From the IMG/VR virus record IMGVR_UViG_3300044639_000880, positions 1 to 64,000 of that record: a stretch of 64,000 nucleotides of DNA; one strand, given 5' to 3'. Position numbers and translations under genes: made by a program. This stretch comes from a virus. Below the pieces are notes generated by a model. The model saw only the letters and a program-made list of their open reading frames with translations, had not been told where the DNA came from and did not search any database. Positions 32,101 through 39,293 of the stretch are shown here, piece after piece. How positions within the stretch are numbered: position 1 is the stretch's first letter; every line of letters begins with the position of its first letter.

Positions 32101-33414
32101 GCTATACCAGGCAAGATAACGCTTTATGAAGATTGTGAAGCTTGTCTTCCTCCTCTTCCGCCAGTTCCACCACCTTATGATTTACATTTAAGAAAAATTA
32201 AACCAGGTTGGAAGAGTCCTAATAGTTGTTATACTTTAGATTATATAGAAAGAATTAACTGTACTTTTGGACAGCAAATTTATAATGAAATGCTTGTTGC
32301 AAGATATGGTATAACCGTATGTTGTGATGAGGATGTCAATAAGTGGGATATTAAGAAACAAATGTTAGATCTTGATATGCTTAAAGATCCTAATCTTTGT
32401 AAGTCAACTTTATGCTGTTGTCCTGCTCCTTGTTTTATAGAAGCTTTTGTAACAGTGCTTCCTTTCTGTGGAGTTCCTAATATAGTATCTGTAGTTTTTA
32501 ATCTACCTTGTCCTGCGCCTGTATTAATTGATGTGGAAATTGAGGTACTTAGTGAACCTGCTGCATGTCGTTGCTTTTCTGTAGAAGTATTAGATGAACC
32601 GGTTAGTATTAGTTATATTGATTGTTGCTGTGTAGTTCAAACACAAGTAATAGATGCAGTAGGTATTTATCCTATATGTTCTTCTACAGCGCCTGTATCA
32701 ATAAATAATCCATCAAGTATTGTTGTTACTGACAGTGGTTTATGCGGTGTATCTCCTTTATGTACACCTCCACCTTTTCAAGTATGTTCATGTTGGTCAA
32801 TCTATAATCCAACAGTTGCAACTTTAGGATTTAGTATTGCTGCTATTTGCCCAGCTGGTCCAGATCCTGTAGAACAAGCAGGAACAATTGCTCCTCTAGT
32901 AACTATATATAATTGTTCTGTTGCACCTCCTGTAGTTGCTAATGGTTTAATAGTTACAAATACAGGACCTTGTAGTGATTACTGTGGTCCTATTCCTGCT
33001 GTATGTGTATGTTATTTACTACATGCTACTGAATCTTGTGCTTATACTTATCCTGATTGTAATGGTCGGCCAGCAAGTGGAACTTTAGTAATTGGTGATA
33101 ATTATATATGTGCTTATAGTATGCCTCTATTAGATCCAGCTTGTGCAGATTTTGTTACAATAGCTGCTACAGCAAATGTTTGTGTTGATGGTCAATGTGG
33201 ACCACCTTGTATATGTTATGTAGTAACAGTACCGTCTGATGGTAATCAGCATTTTATTACCATAACAGATTGTTTAGGTAATCTTATTATTAATACACCA
33301 TATTTTGGAGGTACATATTATATTTGTTCTCAAAATAGTATTTTAAGTGATCCAAACGTGTCTTATTCACCTACATCATTTGGATGTGGGCCAGGTCAAT
33401 GTGTAGAACCATAG
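29125..33414 (+). CDS. Cysteine-rich repeat protein with PA14-like module
   Basis: The 1429-aa protein contains about ten units of 45-60 residues that start CY-x-L-x-x-C, have a central N-D/N-L-x-x-YIGQ-like strand and end C-W/F/Y-x-V-x(5-8)-C. After the seventh unit lies a CPPGYTKVGEFC element and a domain (about 551-722) resembling PA14 carbohydrate-binding domains (WIGFTECITIPTTGIYCIGI, then GGDDAVRIKIDGVLVA, then LTAGTHIITLEGYN). Three further units follow. A W-x-IK-x-x-x-LDLDML-x-DP-x-LC element near 1070-1095 and further Cys-rich strands end the protein. It is probably a cell-surface-binding fibre stabilised by disulfides or metal. No enzyme motif is seen. Confidence 0.7.
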   Translation: MACYKLSSCTAGNTTILWSNDPGFAGLVGQTIQLTPYSGICLTVELIETPCICQPNSPDVNATQASSCECTSPNDCYKLTECNDSIPPIYVSNNLNPYIGLSIAVEEYPGYCFNVTGVEDPAECEANLPNIQVTCVNLCTCDLFCYELTNCLVADTIIVHTSLTLTLNTVIAITPAVIAPGGNNCWTVTDLYVQPCDISTGVLVTSIIPYGVSGCAACGIPLPCYTLADCSGNILPFNTNSNLAAYIGQAVHLTEYGGCAGPCFLVSLNAGPCPVVEPATVTLGCVLCPPCNQTCYKLIDCETRIQYAILSSPTANGVDLSLLVGQSIGKVCLSPEPVECTTGCWEVQISNTCGGAISAYVYNIYDDCNACTNSCYVFQNCQTGALGPIIKYTVPNPNGLPNPSTLTGAVGSLCFTAPTGCLTGCYQLLPQPGASCVGSIDWSTAVSYTPYNDCFSCLPKCYLLTECAPAISVPIVVNNDLSLYVGQVAKICDSLGECHCYNVEISQSCNGAITIDNASASFTTCEECNSCECPPGYTKVGEFCQKITSIPAVANPVIYSTGPGSLNTAFYGILGTNFYGNISALPFPLTAVTGPDRFQDASATNVVAVNNIIGVWGPGAASRLNSVGVWTTVNPNPLSQWIGFTECITIPTTGIYCIGIGGDDAVRIKIDGVLVAIANIGLFDFRYWHVFEISLTAGTHIITLEGYNTAGNTAFAAEIYNVTSATLQTYTTSVQVQLATIFSTFPKRISGTFQTGETSGYSCPPGYALNSCGDKLVCSLIETIPYVECAATYLVTSCEPGVEPFLTNTDLSAYIGSTYKACITNPTYSTTCFILKDCNRLVSDIVTNTNLTSSLWQIIKVDGYPGSCFIVTGVPVGNPCIAPIPVVASSPVEGSCNCPGAQVPWPNGCYCVTVEEVASEVAINFLGVFTTEYVACEDCLQVCYVLTDCNDALDPVTVCNDLENYIGQVIKIEGCGDICWQVSLALNCDSNLAIPGKITLYEDCEACLPPLPPVPPPYDLHLRKIKPGWKSPNSCYTLDYIERINCTFGQQIYNEMLVARYGITVCCDEDVNKWDIKKQMLDLDMLKDPNLCKSTLCCCPAPCFIEAFVTVLPFCGVPNIVSVVFNLPCPAPVLIDVEIEVLSEPAACRCFSVEVLDEPVSISYIDCCCVVQTQVIDAVGIYPICSSTAPVSINNPSSIVVTDSGLCGVSPLCTPPPFQVCSCWSIYNPTVATLGFSIAAICPAGPDPVEQAGTIAPLVTIYNCSVAPPVVANGLIVTNTGPCSDYCGPIPAVCVCYLLHATESCAYTYPDCNGRPASGTLVIGDNYICAYSMPLLDPACADFVTIAATANVCVDGQCGPPCICYVVTVPSDGNQHFITITDCLGNLIINTPYFGGTYYICSQNSILSDPNVSYSPTSFGCGPGQCVEP
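29131..32090 (+). repeat. Ten divergent cysteine-framed coding repeats
   Basis: Units start near residues 3, 70, 146, 222, 296, 371 and 458 with CYKL, CYKL, CYEL, CYTL, CYKL, CYVF and CYLL. After the PA14-like module come TYLVTSC, CFILKDC and CYVLTDC. The repeats differ widely at the DNA level, so they are old duplications rather than recent copies. Confidence 0.65.
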
Positions 33415-33465
33415 ATGATTAATTAAAATAATAAAATAATAAGTATATTTAACAATAAATAAAAT

Positions 33466-34932
33466 ATGAAACCTTTAAACATAGATAAGACCGGATGTAG
33501 TAATATATCATCTAACTGCGTAACATGGCAGGGGCCAGATATTGAATGTATAAATTTATGTAAGGGAGATTCCGTTACAGAAGTTGTATACAAAATGGCT
33601 TTAGAGCTGTGTAAATTGATGGATACCTTTGATTTAACAAATTATGATTTAAAATGCTTTTCAAGTGGAGTATGTCAACCACAAGATTTTAAAGATTTTA
33701 TCAACATACTTATTAACAAAGTATGTCTTATACAAACCTGTTCTGGTTGTGCAGATCCTTGTTCACCAACACCTGTAGTAGTTACTGCTCAGTCTGTTCT
33801 TGGAAGTTCTGATTCTCAGTATGTGCCTATTGCTAAAGAGTTTCAGTATACTAATAGTTTAGGTGATCTAGTTACTACTATGTTAGTTAGTGATTATGTT
33901 CAAGCTATTGGAAATAAAGTATCTATTTTAGTTAATTCTACAACTGCAATACAAGAACAGTTGTTAGATCATACTTTAAGAATACAAGCTTTGGAAGATG
34001 CGCCAGCTCCAGTATTTACATTACCTCTTATTACAAATAGTGATGGAGATCAAATGTCTTTATCAGAAGCTACTCAAAATCTTCAAACTGCTTTTTATCA
34101 GTTAGAAACTGCTACAGGAACACCAAATGAAATTTATACTAACATTGCTAAGCAATCAGGCAGTCTTAATACAGCTGCTAGTTTATCTGTACCAAATGCT
34201 ACTATGGCATCTTTACCAGGATGGAATACTACTGTTGTAAATCAAGCTGATAGTGTTGGTAATATTTGGCAAACTGTTCTTGATATGCGTCTTGCTTTAC
34301 AGAACTTAATAACTAATTATATTCCTAGCGAGTGTAGATCAATTTCTATAAGTCTTATTGCAACATATGCTACTGATACAATAACTTTGTTTATGACAGG
34401 AGTTATTCCTTCAAGCTTTACAAATACTATACCTGGCGGTACACCTTTTACAATAACTGATATGTACGGTAATGTATTAGTTGTTAATATTAATATACCT
34501 ACTGTTATAAATAATCCAGAAGGTTTTGCTATTTCTATTACAGGAACAAGAATTAATCCAGCAGGTAATTTAGCTATTACAGCTGAACCTAGTTTTACAA
34601 ATAATACATCAGGATCTGAATGCAAATCAATTCTTCAATATCTTATAAGTAATCAAGCATCTTGTCCTGCAGTTACCTATGTACCTACAAGCACAAGTAT
34701 TGAGTTTTCATTTCTTACAGATACCGGTAACAAGATTTACACTGCTGAATTATGGGCTCCAGGAGCTGTAGCACCTACTAGTAGTCAATCATTTACTTCG
34801 ACAGCTGTTGGTACAATAACTAGTGTATTTGCAACATTAACTGCAAATACAGCTTACAGACTTAGAATATTAATAAATATAAATGGTATAATCACAACTT
34901 GTCCATTTACTGCAGTAAATACATTAATTTAA
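33466..34932 (+). CDS. Virion protein with coiled-coil middle and Ig/FnIII-like end
   Basis: The 488-aa protein has a Cys-rich N-terminal domain (CSNISSNCVTWQGPDIEC), a middle with QEQLLDHTLRIQALE coiled coil (about residues 165-180), and a strand-rich C terminus ending with an Ig/FnIII-like domain (about 405-488). The NCVTWQGPDIECINLCKGD pattern recurs in the product of 34944 (SKCVIYTGEDIPCFSIETGN). The two are therefore likely paralogous at their N termini. Probably a fibre or baseplate-like component. Confidence 0.6.
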   Translation: MKPLNIDKTGCSNISSNCVTWQGPDIECINLCKGDSVTEVVYKMALELCKLMDTFDLTNYDLKCFSSGVCQPQDFKDFINILINKVCLIQTCSGCADPCSPTPVVVTAQSVLGSSDSQYVPIAKEFQYTNSLGDLVTTMLVSDYVQAIGNKVSILVNSTTAIQEQLLDHTLRIQALEDAPAPVFTLPLITNSDGDQMSLSEATQNLQTAFYQLETATGTPNEIYTNIAKQSGSLNTAASLSVPNATMASLPGWNTTVVNQADSVGNIWQTVLDMRLALQNLITNYIPSECRSISISLIATYATDTITLFMTGVIPSSFTNTIPGGTPFTITDMYGNVLVVNINIPTVINNPEGFAISITGTRINPAGNLAITAEPSFTNNTSGSECKSILQYLISNQASCPAVTYVPTSTSIEFSFLTDTGNKIYTAELWAPGAVAPTSSQSFTSTAVGTITSVFATLTANTAYRLRILININGIITTCPFTAVNTLI

Positions 34933-34943
34933 AATAAAAAGAA

Positions 34944-36155
34944 ATGACTACTAATTGTTCAAAATGTGGAACTTGTGATTGTGATTGTATACCTCAGGGT
35001 CTTACAACACCTAACTATTGTCCATCAGATCTACCACCTTGCCCAGATCCTAGTCCATGTAATGAGACTTTTGATAGCAAGTGTGTTATATATACAGGAG
35101 AAGATATTCCTTGTTTTAGTATTGAAACAGGAAATACTGTAGAAGAGGTTATAACAAATATGACTTCTCTATTACAACCTTTATTGTGTTTAAATTGTAC
35201 TATAATAAATATCCCGGCTAATGATGCTTTACAAGTACCGGTCAATCAAATCATGAGTTGGAATATTGTTCCTGGTGCTACATATTATGATGTGTATTTT
35301 GGAACAAATCCTACTACTCCTCCTTTGGTGGCTGCCGGCCAAATTAGCACTGCCTATACACATCCTTATCCTTTAGTTCCCAATACAGATTATTATTGGA
35401 AAGTGATACCAGGAAATAATGCAGGCAGTGTAAATGCTTGCCCTATTTACCATTTTAAGACTAAGGAATTACTTTGTGTAAATCCTTTATCTTATATGCT
35501 TGATTATGTTATGAGTGAACAACCATCAGGTAATGTACTAAATGTAGAAACTCTTGTTGAATCAATAAATGAGTTTCTTGACAATGGTGAGTTAATAACT
35601 AATTGTAATTTCTGTTGCCCTGATTGTACAGATACTCATAGATATGTATTAGCATCTGCTCCGGTATTTGCTACATATTATAATGATTTTTATGATATTA
35701 ATACTTGTCCTCCTGTATGTTGTATTGAAGTAGATGCATCATTAACAGCTCTTACTACTGTACTTGCTCCAGGATCACCTACATTAGCTGCTGCTTTTAA
35801 AGCTGTACCTCCTCCAACTAATTGTTGTGGAACTAATTTTAGTGAATGTAGTGAAAGCTTAAAAATAGCATTAGGCACATCACGCGATGCAATCTTTAAA
35901 ATACTAGGTGTAGTAGAAGAATCTACAATCAACCTTAGTACAGAACTTTGTATTCTTGCAACTTTCTTAAATGGATTACCTACAGCTGTTACACCTTTAC
36001 AAAAAGCATTAATCATTGCTGCAATTCTTAATAAAGGTTTTGTTGTAGATTGCCGTCCAGAAGGTACAATCATATCAGGATTATTAAAATATAAAGAATA
36101 TGTAGTTGCCGCAGAAGATGGCTGTCTATGTTATATACCATGTGTAATATCTTAA
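34944..36155 (+). CDS. Cysteine-rich virion protein with a fibronectin III-like domain
   Basis: The 403-aa protein has an N-terminal CSKCGTCDCDC cluster, a CVIYTGEDIPC segment shared in form with the previous gene, and then a fibronectin-type-III-like domain (about residues 95-175). That domain includes MSWNIVPGATYYDVYFGTN and PNTDYYWKVIPGNNAGS. The C-terminal half is helical and Cys-containing. FnIII domains in phage structural proteins are usually exposed. A role in adsorption is likely. Confidence 0.65.
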   Translation: MTTNCSKCGTCDCDCIPQGLTTPNYCPSDLPPCPDPSPCNETFDSKCVIYTGEDIPCFSIETGNTVEEVITNMTSLLQPLLCLNCTIINIPANDALQVPVNQIMSWNIVPGATYYDVYFGTNPTTPPLVAAGQISTAYTHPYPLVPNTDYYWKVIPGNNAGSVNACPIYHFKTKELLCVNPLSYMLDYVMSEQPSGNVLNVETLVESINEFLDNGELITNCNFCCPDCTDTHRYVLASAPVFATYYNDFYDINTCPPVCCIEVDASLTALTTVLAPGSPTLAAAFKAVPPPTNCCGTNFSECSESLKIALGTSRDAIFKILGVVEESTINLSTELCILATFLNGLPTAVTPLQKALIIAAILNKGFVVDCRPEGTIISGLLKYKEYVVAAEDGCLCYIPCVIS

Positions 36156-36165
36156 ACTAATAAAT

Positions 36166-36882
36166 ATGTTAACACCAGCAACAATAACAGTAAATTTCAC
36201 AGCCAATTATGCAGGCGCGCATAGAATATGTTGGAGACAATGTAATGTAGGTTCTTATGTATGTACTAATGTAGTATCATGTGTAGGAGGCGGCAATGTG
36301 TGTAGTGCTACTATTTCTATAATGGTAGATCCAGAAAGTTGTACACCAATATGCTTTGAGGGATATATTCAAGCAACTTGTAATCCTGAGAATTCTTCTG
36401 TAGGCCAAGTACCTTGGTCAACTACTTTTACACCAACTCCAACTTGTAGTATGTATTCTATTACTTGTACAAGTCCTCCACTTAATCAACCTTGTGGAGT
36501 AATTTCTGCAGCTACAATGGGTTTAGATTGTAATGGTACACCAAGACCAGAGGTAGGACCTATTACTGCTGCTACTTCTGTATATGTATGTGCTACTGGA
36601 TTAATTCCAAATCTTCCTTTAGGTTATGAGATGACACTTTTTGATGGATGTTGTACTGATTGTGAACAATACACTATTACAATTATGCCTGGTATTATGC
36701 CTAGTGAATTAGATGGATCTTCTATTTATTACATAGATTGTGCAACAAAAGAACTTATCAGAATAGACTTAACAGGTAGTGTGTCTTATACTTTAACAGC
36801 TTGTATGGTTACCGGATCTATTAATCTGTATTTAACTCCGACTGTTAGTGGTATAATTACACAAGGTATACCTTGTCCATAA
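36166..36882 (+). CDS. Cysteine-rich virion protein, unknown
   Basis: The 238-aa protein is beta-rich and Cys-rich (about 20 cysteines) with no signal peptide. It has no membrane segment. It is the last gene of the cysteine-rich block, followed by a hairpin and a terminator. It shares composition, not clear motifs, with the 1429-aa protein. Confidence 0.55.
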   Translation: MLTPATITVNFTANYAGAHRICWRQCNVGSYVCTNVVSCVGGGNVCSATISIMVDPESCTPICFEGYIQATCNPENSSVGQVPWSTTFTPTPTCSMYSITCTSPPLNQPCGVISAATMGLDCNGTPRPEVGPITAATSVYVCATGLIPNLPLGYEMTLFDGCCTDCEQYTITIMPGIMPSELDGSSIYYIDCATKELIRIDLTGSVSYTLTACMVTGSINLYLTPTVSGIITQGIPCP

Positions 36883-36891
36883 TATTAAAAT

Positions 36892-36917
36892 GTCATGATT
36901 TGTTGGTTCAACATGAC
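36892..36917 (+). other. Hairpin before the terminator
   Basis: GTCATG pairs with CATGAC around a 14-base loop, just before the terminator hairpin. Possible mRNA 3'-end structure. Confidence 0.4.
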
Positions 36918-36928
36918 TAATAGGTGAG

Positions 36929-36957
36929 AACCCCGGTTAAATTATACTGGGGTTTTT
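36929..36957 (+). terminator. Intrinsic terminator of the cysteine-rich block
   Basis: AACCCC (36929-36934) pairs with GGGGTT (36949-36954), followed by TTTTT. The unit downstream starts at 36989. Confidence 0.8.
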
Positions 36958-36977
36958 GCTACTTGAAAAAAAAGATG

Positions 36978-36985
36978 TAAATTTA
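36978..36985 (+). promoter_or_regulatory. Variant -7 box
   Basis: TAAATTTA differs from TAnnTTTG only at the last base and lies three bases before the ATG at 36989, directly after a terminator. Similar TATATTTA or TAAATTTA variants lie before 630, 33466, 54941 and 56319. Their activity is uncertain. Confidence 0.3.
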
Positions 36986-36988
36986 GCT

Positions 36989-37582
36989 ATGATAAAAGAG
37001 TTTAAAAAGCCAGACTTAACCGCTCCAAGATGTAGACCCGGAGCACATAAAATAGTGAATGCTAGCTTTTTAAAAGAGTTTAAAGAAAAGCATCCTCAAT
37101 ATAAAGACTTAACTAATCATGAGATTAATCTTATTCTATCTACTTTTCATGGAAAGTTGTGGGATCATACTCTTCTTAATAGAGATGGTATAGAGCTATT
37201 AGAAGGATTGGGTTATATATTTATTGGAACTTGTTTTTCAGCTAAAAAATTTAATATTGATGTAGCTAATTCTATAAAGAATAAGTTTAAAACTAGACAT
37301 AACAATTTTGAATCTGATAATTATTTAGCAAAAATATTTTATACAAATTTTTCTACTAAGTATAGATTTAAAAATAGAGAGATGTGGACTTTTAAAGCAA
37401 CAAGAGATTTTAAAAGAAGTGTAGCTAAAGTATATCCTGTAAACTGGAAACTTTATGTACAAGTTGAGAGCGGAAAAAATATTGCTAACTACATGAAAAG
37501 AGCTAGAAAGAATGATTACTTTAGAAAGATTGGAGAAACTTTTATAGCTGATTCTTCATATAATGAATTTGATTTAAACTAG
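36989..37582 (+). CDS. Conserved-looking tail-module protein, possibly HU-like
   Basis: The 197-aa protein starts at ATG 36989, since the longer frame begins inside the terminator. It contains FKEKHPQYKDLTNHEINLIL and LLNRDGIELLEGLGYIFIGTC (about residues 28-76), a pattern also seen in HU/IHF-like phage proteins. The C-terminal half is basic (NREMWTFKATRDFKRS, then MKRARKND). It precedes the ring-protein genes. A DNA-binding or tail-assembly role is possible. Confidence 0.55.
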   Translation: MIKEFKKPDLTAPRCRPGAHKIVNASFLKEFKEKHPQYKDLTNHEINLILSTFHGKLWDHTLLNRDGIELLEGLGYIFIGTCFSAKKFNIDVANSIKNKFKTRHNNFESDNYLAKIFYTNFSTKYRFKNREMWTFKATRDFKRSVAKVYPVNWKLYVQVESGKNIANYMKRARKNDYFRKIGETFIADSSYNEFDLN

Positions 37583-37588
37583 TATACA

Positions 37589-38260
37589 ATGACAACAATA
37601 GGTGAAGCTATCTCAAGAGTTCGTAATACAATCAAAGGTGTAAAAGAAGATGCCTTTCTTACAGATAGATTTATATACAGTCTTCTTATTAAACATGCTA
37701 ATTATATTGTCCGCAAGTTGGACAATGAGAATAAGATCATGCGTATCCAAAGCTTATTTGAGAAAATACCTTGTGTAGATCTTATTGAAGTAAGTACTAT
37801 TGACGCGTGTTGTGCAGGTGTGAAAACCAACTGTACTATAATGAGAACTAAAGAACATATACCAGAACCTATGGAAGGATCTGAAGGACCATTAATTAGA
37901 ACAGTTACTTCTTTAGATGGTTCTATTATCATGAATAATACAAATCCAAGTACTTATGTATACATGACTGGCCAACCTACTTTCAAATATAATAAAACTA
38001 AGTACTACTGGTATCTAGAAGGACATTTATATTTTCCAAATATTGAGTGGGAAGGTGTAAGAGTAGATGGTATATTTACATCATCTACAAAGAAGTTTCA
38101 CTGTGATCAAGATCCGTGTGCACCAAGACAGGATGATAGATTAGCAGTTCCAGAATTTATATTTGCTGAAGTAGAACAATTAGTTTTGAAAGATCTTGCA
38201 TTTATGTTGCAAACACCAACAGAGACACAAGACGATAAAATGAATCCTTTAAGATCTTAA
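37589..38260 (+). CDS. Ring-type tail protein
   Basis: The 223-aa protein begins MTTIGEAISRVRNTIKGVKED and then FLTDRFIYSLLIKHANYIVR, a pattern I associate with ring proteins of the crAss-like tail barrel. The body is beta-rich with cysteine pairs (DACCAG, DQDPCAP). It precedes another ring-type gene and the muzzle-type gene. Identity as a ring protein is from pattern and order. Confidence 0.65.
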   Translation: MTTIGEAISRVRNTIKGVKEDAFLTDRFIYSLLIKHANYIVRKLDNENKIMRIQSLFEKIPCVDLIEVSTIDACCAGVKTNCTIMRTKEHIPEPMEGSEGPLIRTVTSLDGSIIMNNTNPSTYVYMTGQPTFKYNKTKYYWYLEGHLYFPNIEWEGVRVDGIFTSSTKKFHCDQDPCAPRQDDRLAVPEFIFAEVEQLVLKDLAFMLQTPTETQDDKMNPLRS

Positions 38261-38264
38261 ATCC

Positions 38265-39293
38265 ATGAGTTATAACTATACCCTTAGATACAGAACATTT
38301 GACCAGCTTCTTGATGCTGCCAGAATAGATCTTACTCAATATGATTTAACTAATTATATTGAACCTCAGCAATTGATTAAAGTTGCTAAAAGAGTTAACT
38401 ATGATCTTGGATTAAGAATCATGGGTACAAAAGAAACTTTATTAGAAGTAAAAAAAGGAAAAGTAAGATTACCCACAGACTTTTATGTATTGAATTATGC
38501 ATTAGTTTGTGATAATGTAACTGTGCACGAGCCCGTAAGCCAAGGCACTTTTATAGAAGAGAGACCTGTAGGAATTCCTACTTATAAATCAATTGGTCCA
38601 GCTGTTATCAACTCTTGTACAGATGGTACTGTTAACTGTCAGACCTGTGGTATTCCTTGTAATACTTGTACTTGTCAACAACTTCCTGCAGCATGTCCTG
38701 CTTTACCGGATGATCAGAGTTATTGTAAAACTCCTAGACTTGAGTTAAACTGTAAAGGTGAGAGCTTTGAATTAGTGCAGATTGTTCATGGTACAACGCG
38801 TACTTATAGAAGGATGTGGCCATTAAGACTTATTACAAATAATGAAACTATTGCTTGTGATTGTCCTAATCTTTATGTAAAGTCTGCAGATCATGCTTGG
38901 ATTCAAGGTGATTTCTTATTTACTAATTTAGAAACAGCTAATATTTATATTAGTTACCAAGGTCAATTAGAAGATGATAATGGAAACTTATTAGTTCCGG
39001 ATCATGATTTACTTAATGAGTATTATGAATATGCTATTAAGCAACGGATTCTAGAGAACTTAATTATGAATGATGAGCCTGTAGGTCAGAAGTTACAATT
39101 AGTTGAAGCAAGATTACGTGTAGCAAAAAGTGCAGCTAATGCTCTTGTGCACACTCCCAATTTTGCAGAGATGCGTGAGATGTGGTGGACTAACAGAAAA
39201 GCTCAGTATGGTAAATACTATGAGGCTTTTAAGTCTTATCCGTGGAACCAACAAAGTAATCCTAATGTTAATGGTCAAATGAATAGATTCTAA
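38265..39293 (+). CDS. Ring-type tail protein, muzzle neighbour
   Basis: The 342-aa protein begins with a helix (TFDQLLDAARIDLTQYDLTN) and has a Cys-rich loop near residues 120-160 (CQTCGIPCNTCTC). The C-terminal half is helical. It lies directly before the muzzle-type gene, the place of R1-type ring proteins in described crAss-like phages. The loop may bind zinc. It shares one base with the next start codon (TAATGG). Confidence 0.65.
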   Translation: MSYNYTLRYRTFDQLLDAARIDLTQYDLTNYIEPQQLIKVAKRVNYDLGLRIMGTKETLLEVKKGKVRLPTDFYVLNYALVCDNVTVHEPVSQGTFIEERPVGIPTYKSIGPAVINSCTDGTVNCQTCGIPCNTCTCQQLPAACPALPDDQSYCKTPRLELNCKGESFELVQIVHGTTRTYRRMWPLRLITNNETIACDCPNLYVKSADHAWIQGDFLFTNLETANIYISYQGQLEDDNGNLLVPDHDLLNEYYEYAIKQRILENLIMNDEPVGQKLQLVEARLRVAKSAANALVHTPNFAEMREMWWTNRKAQYGKYYEAFKSYPWNQQSNPNVNGQMNRF

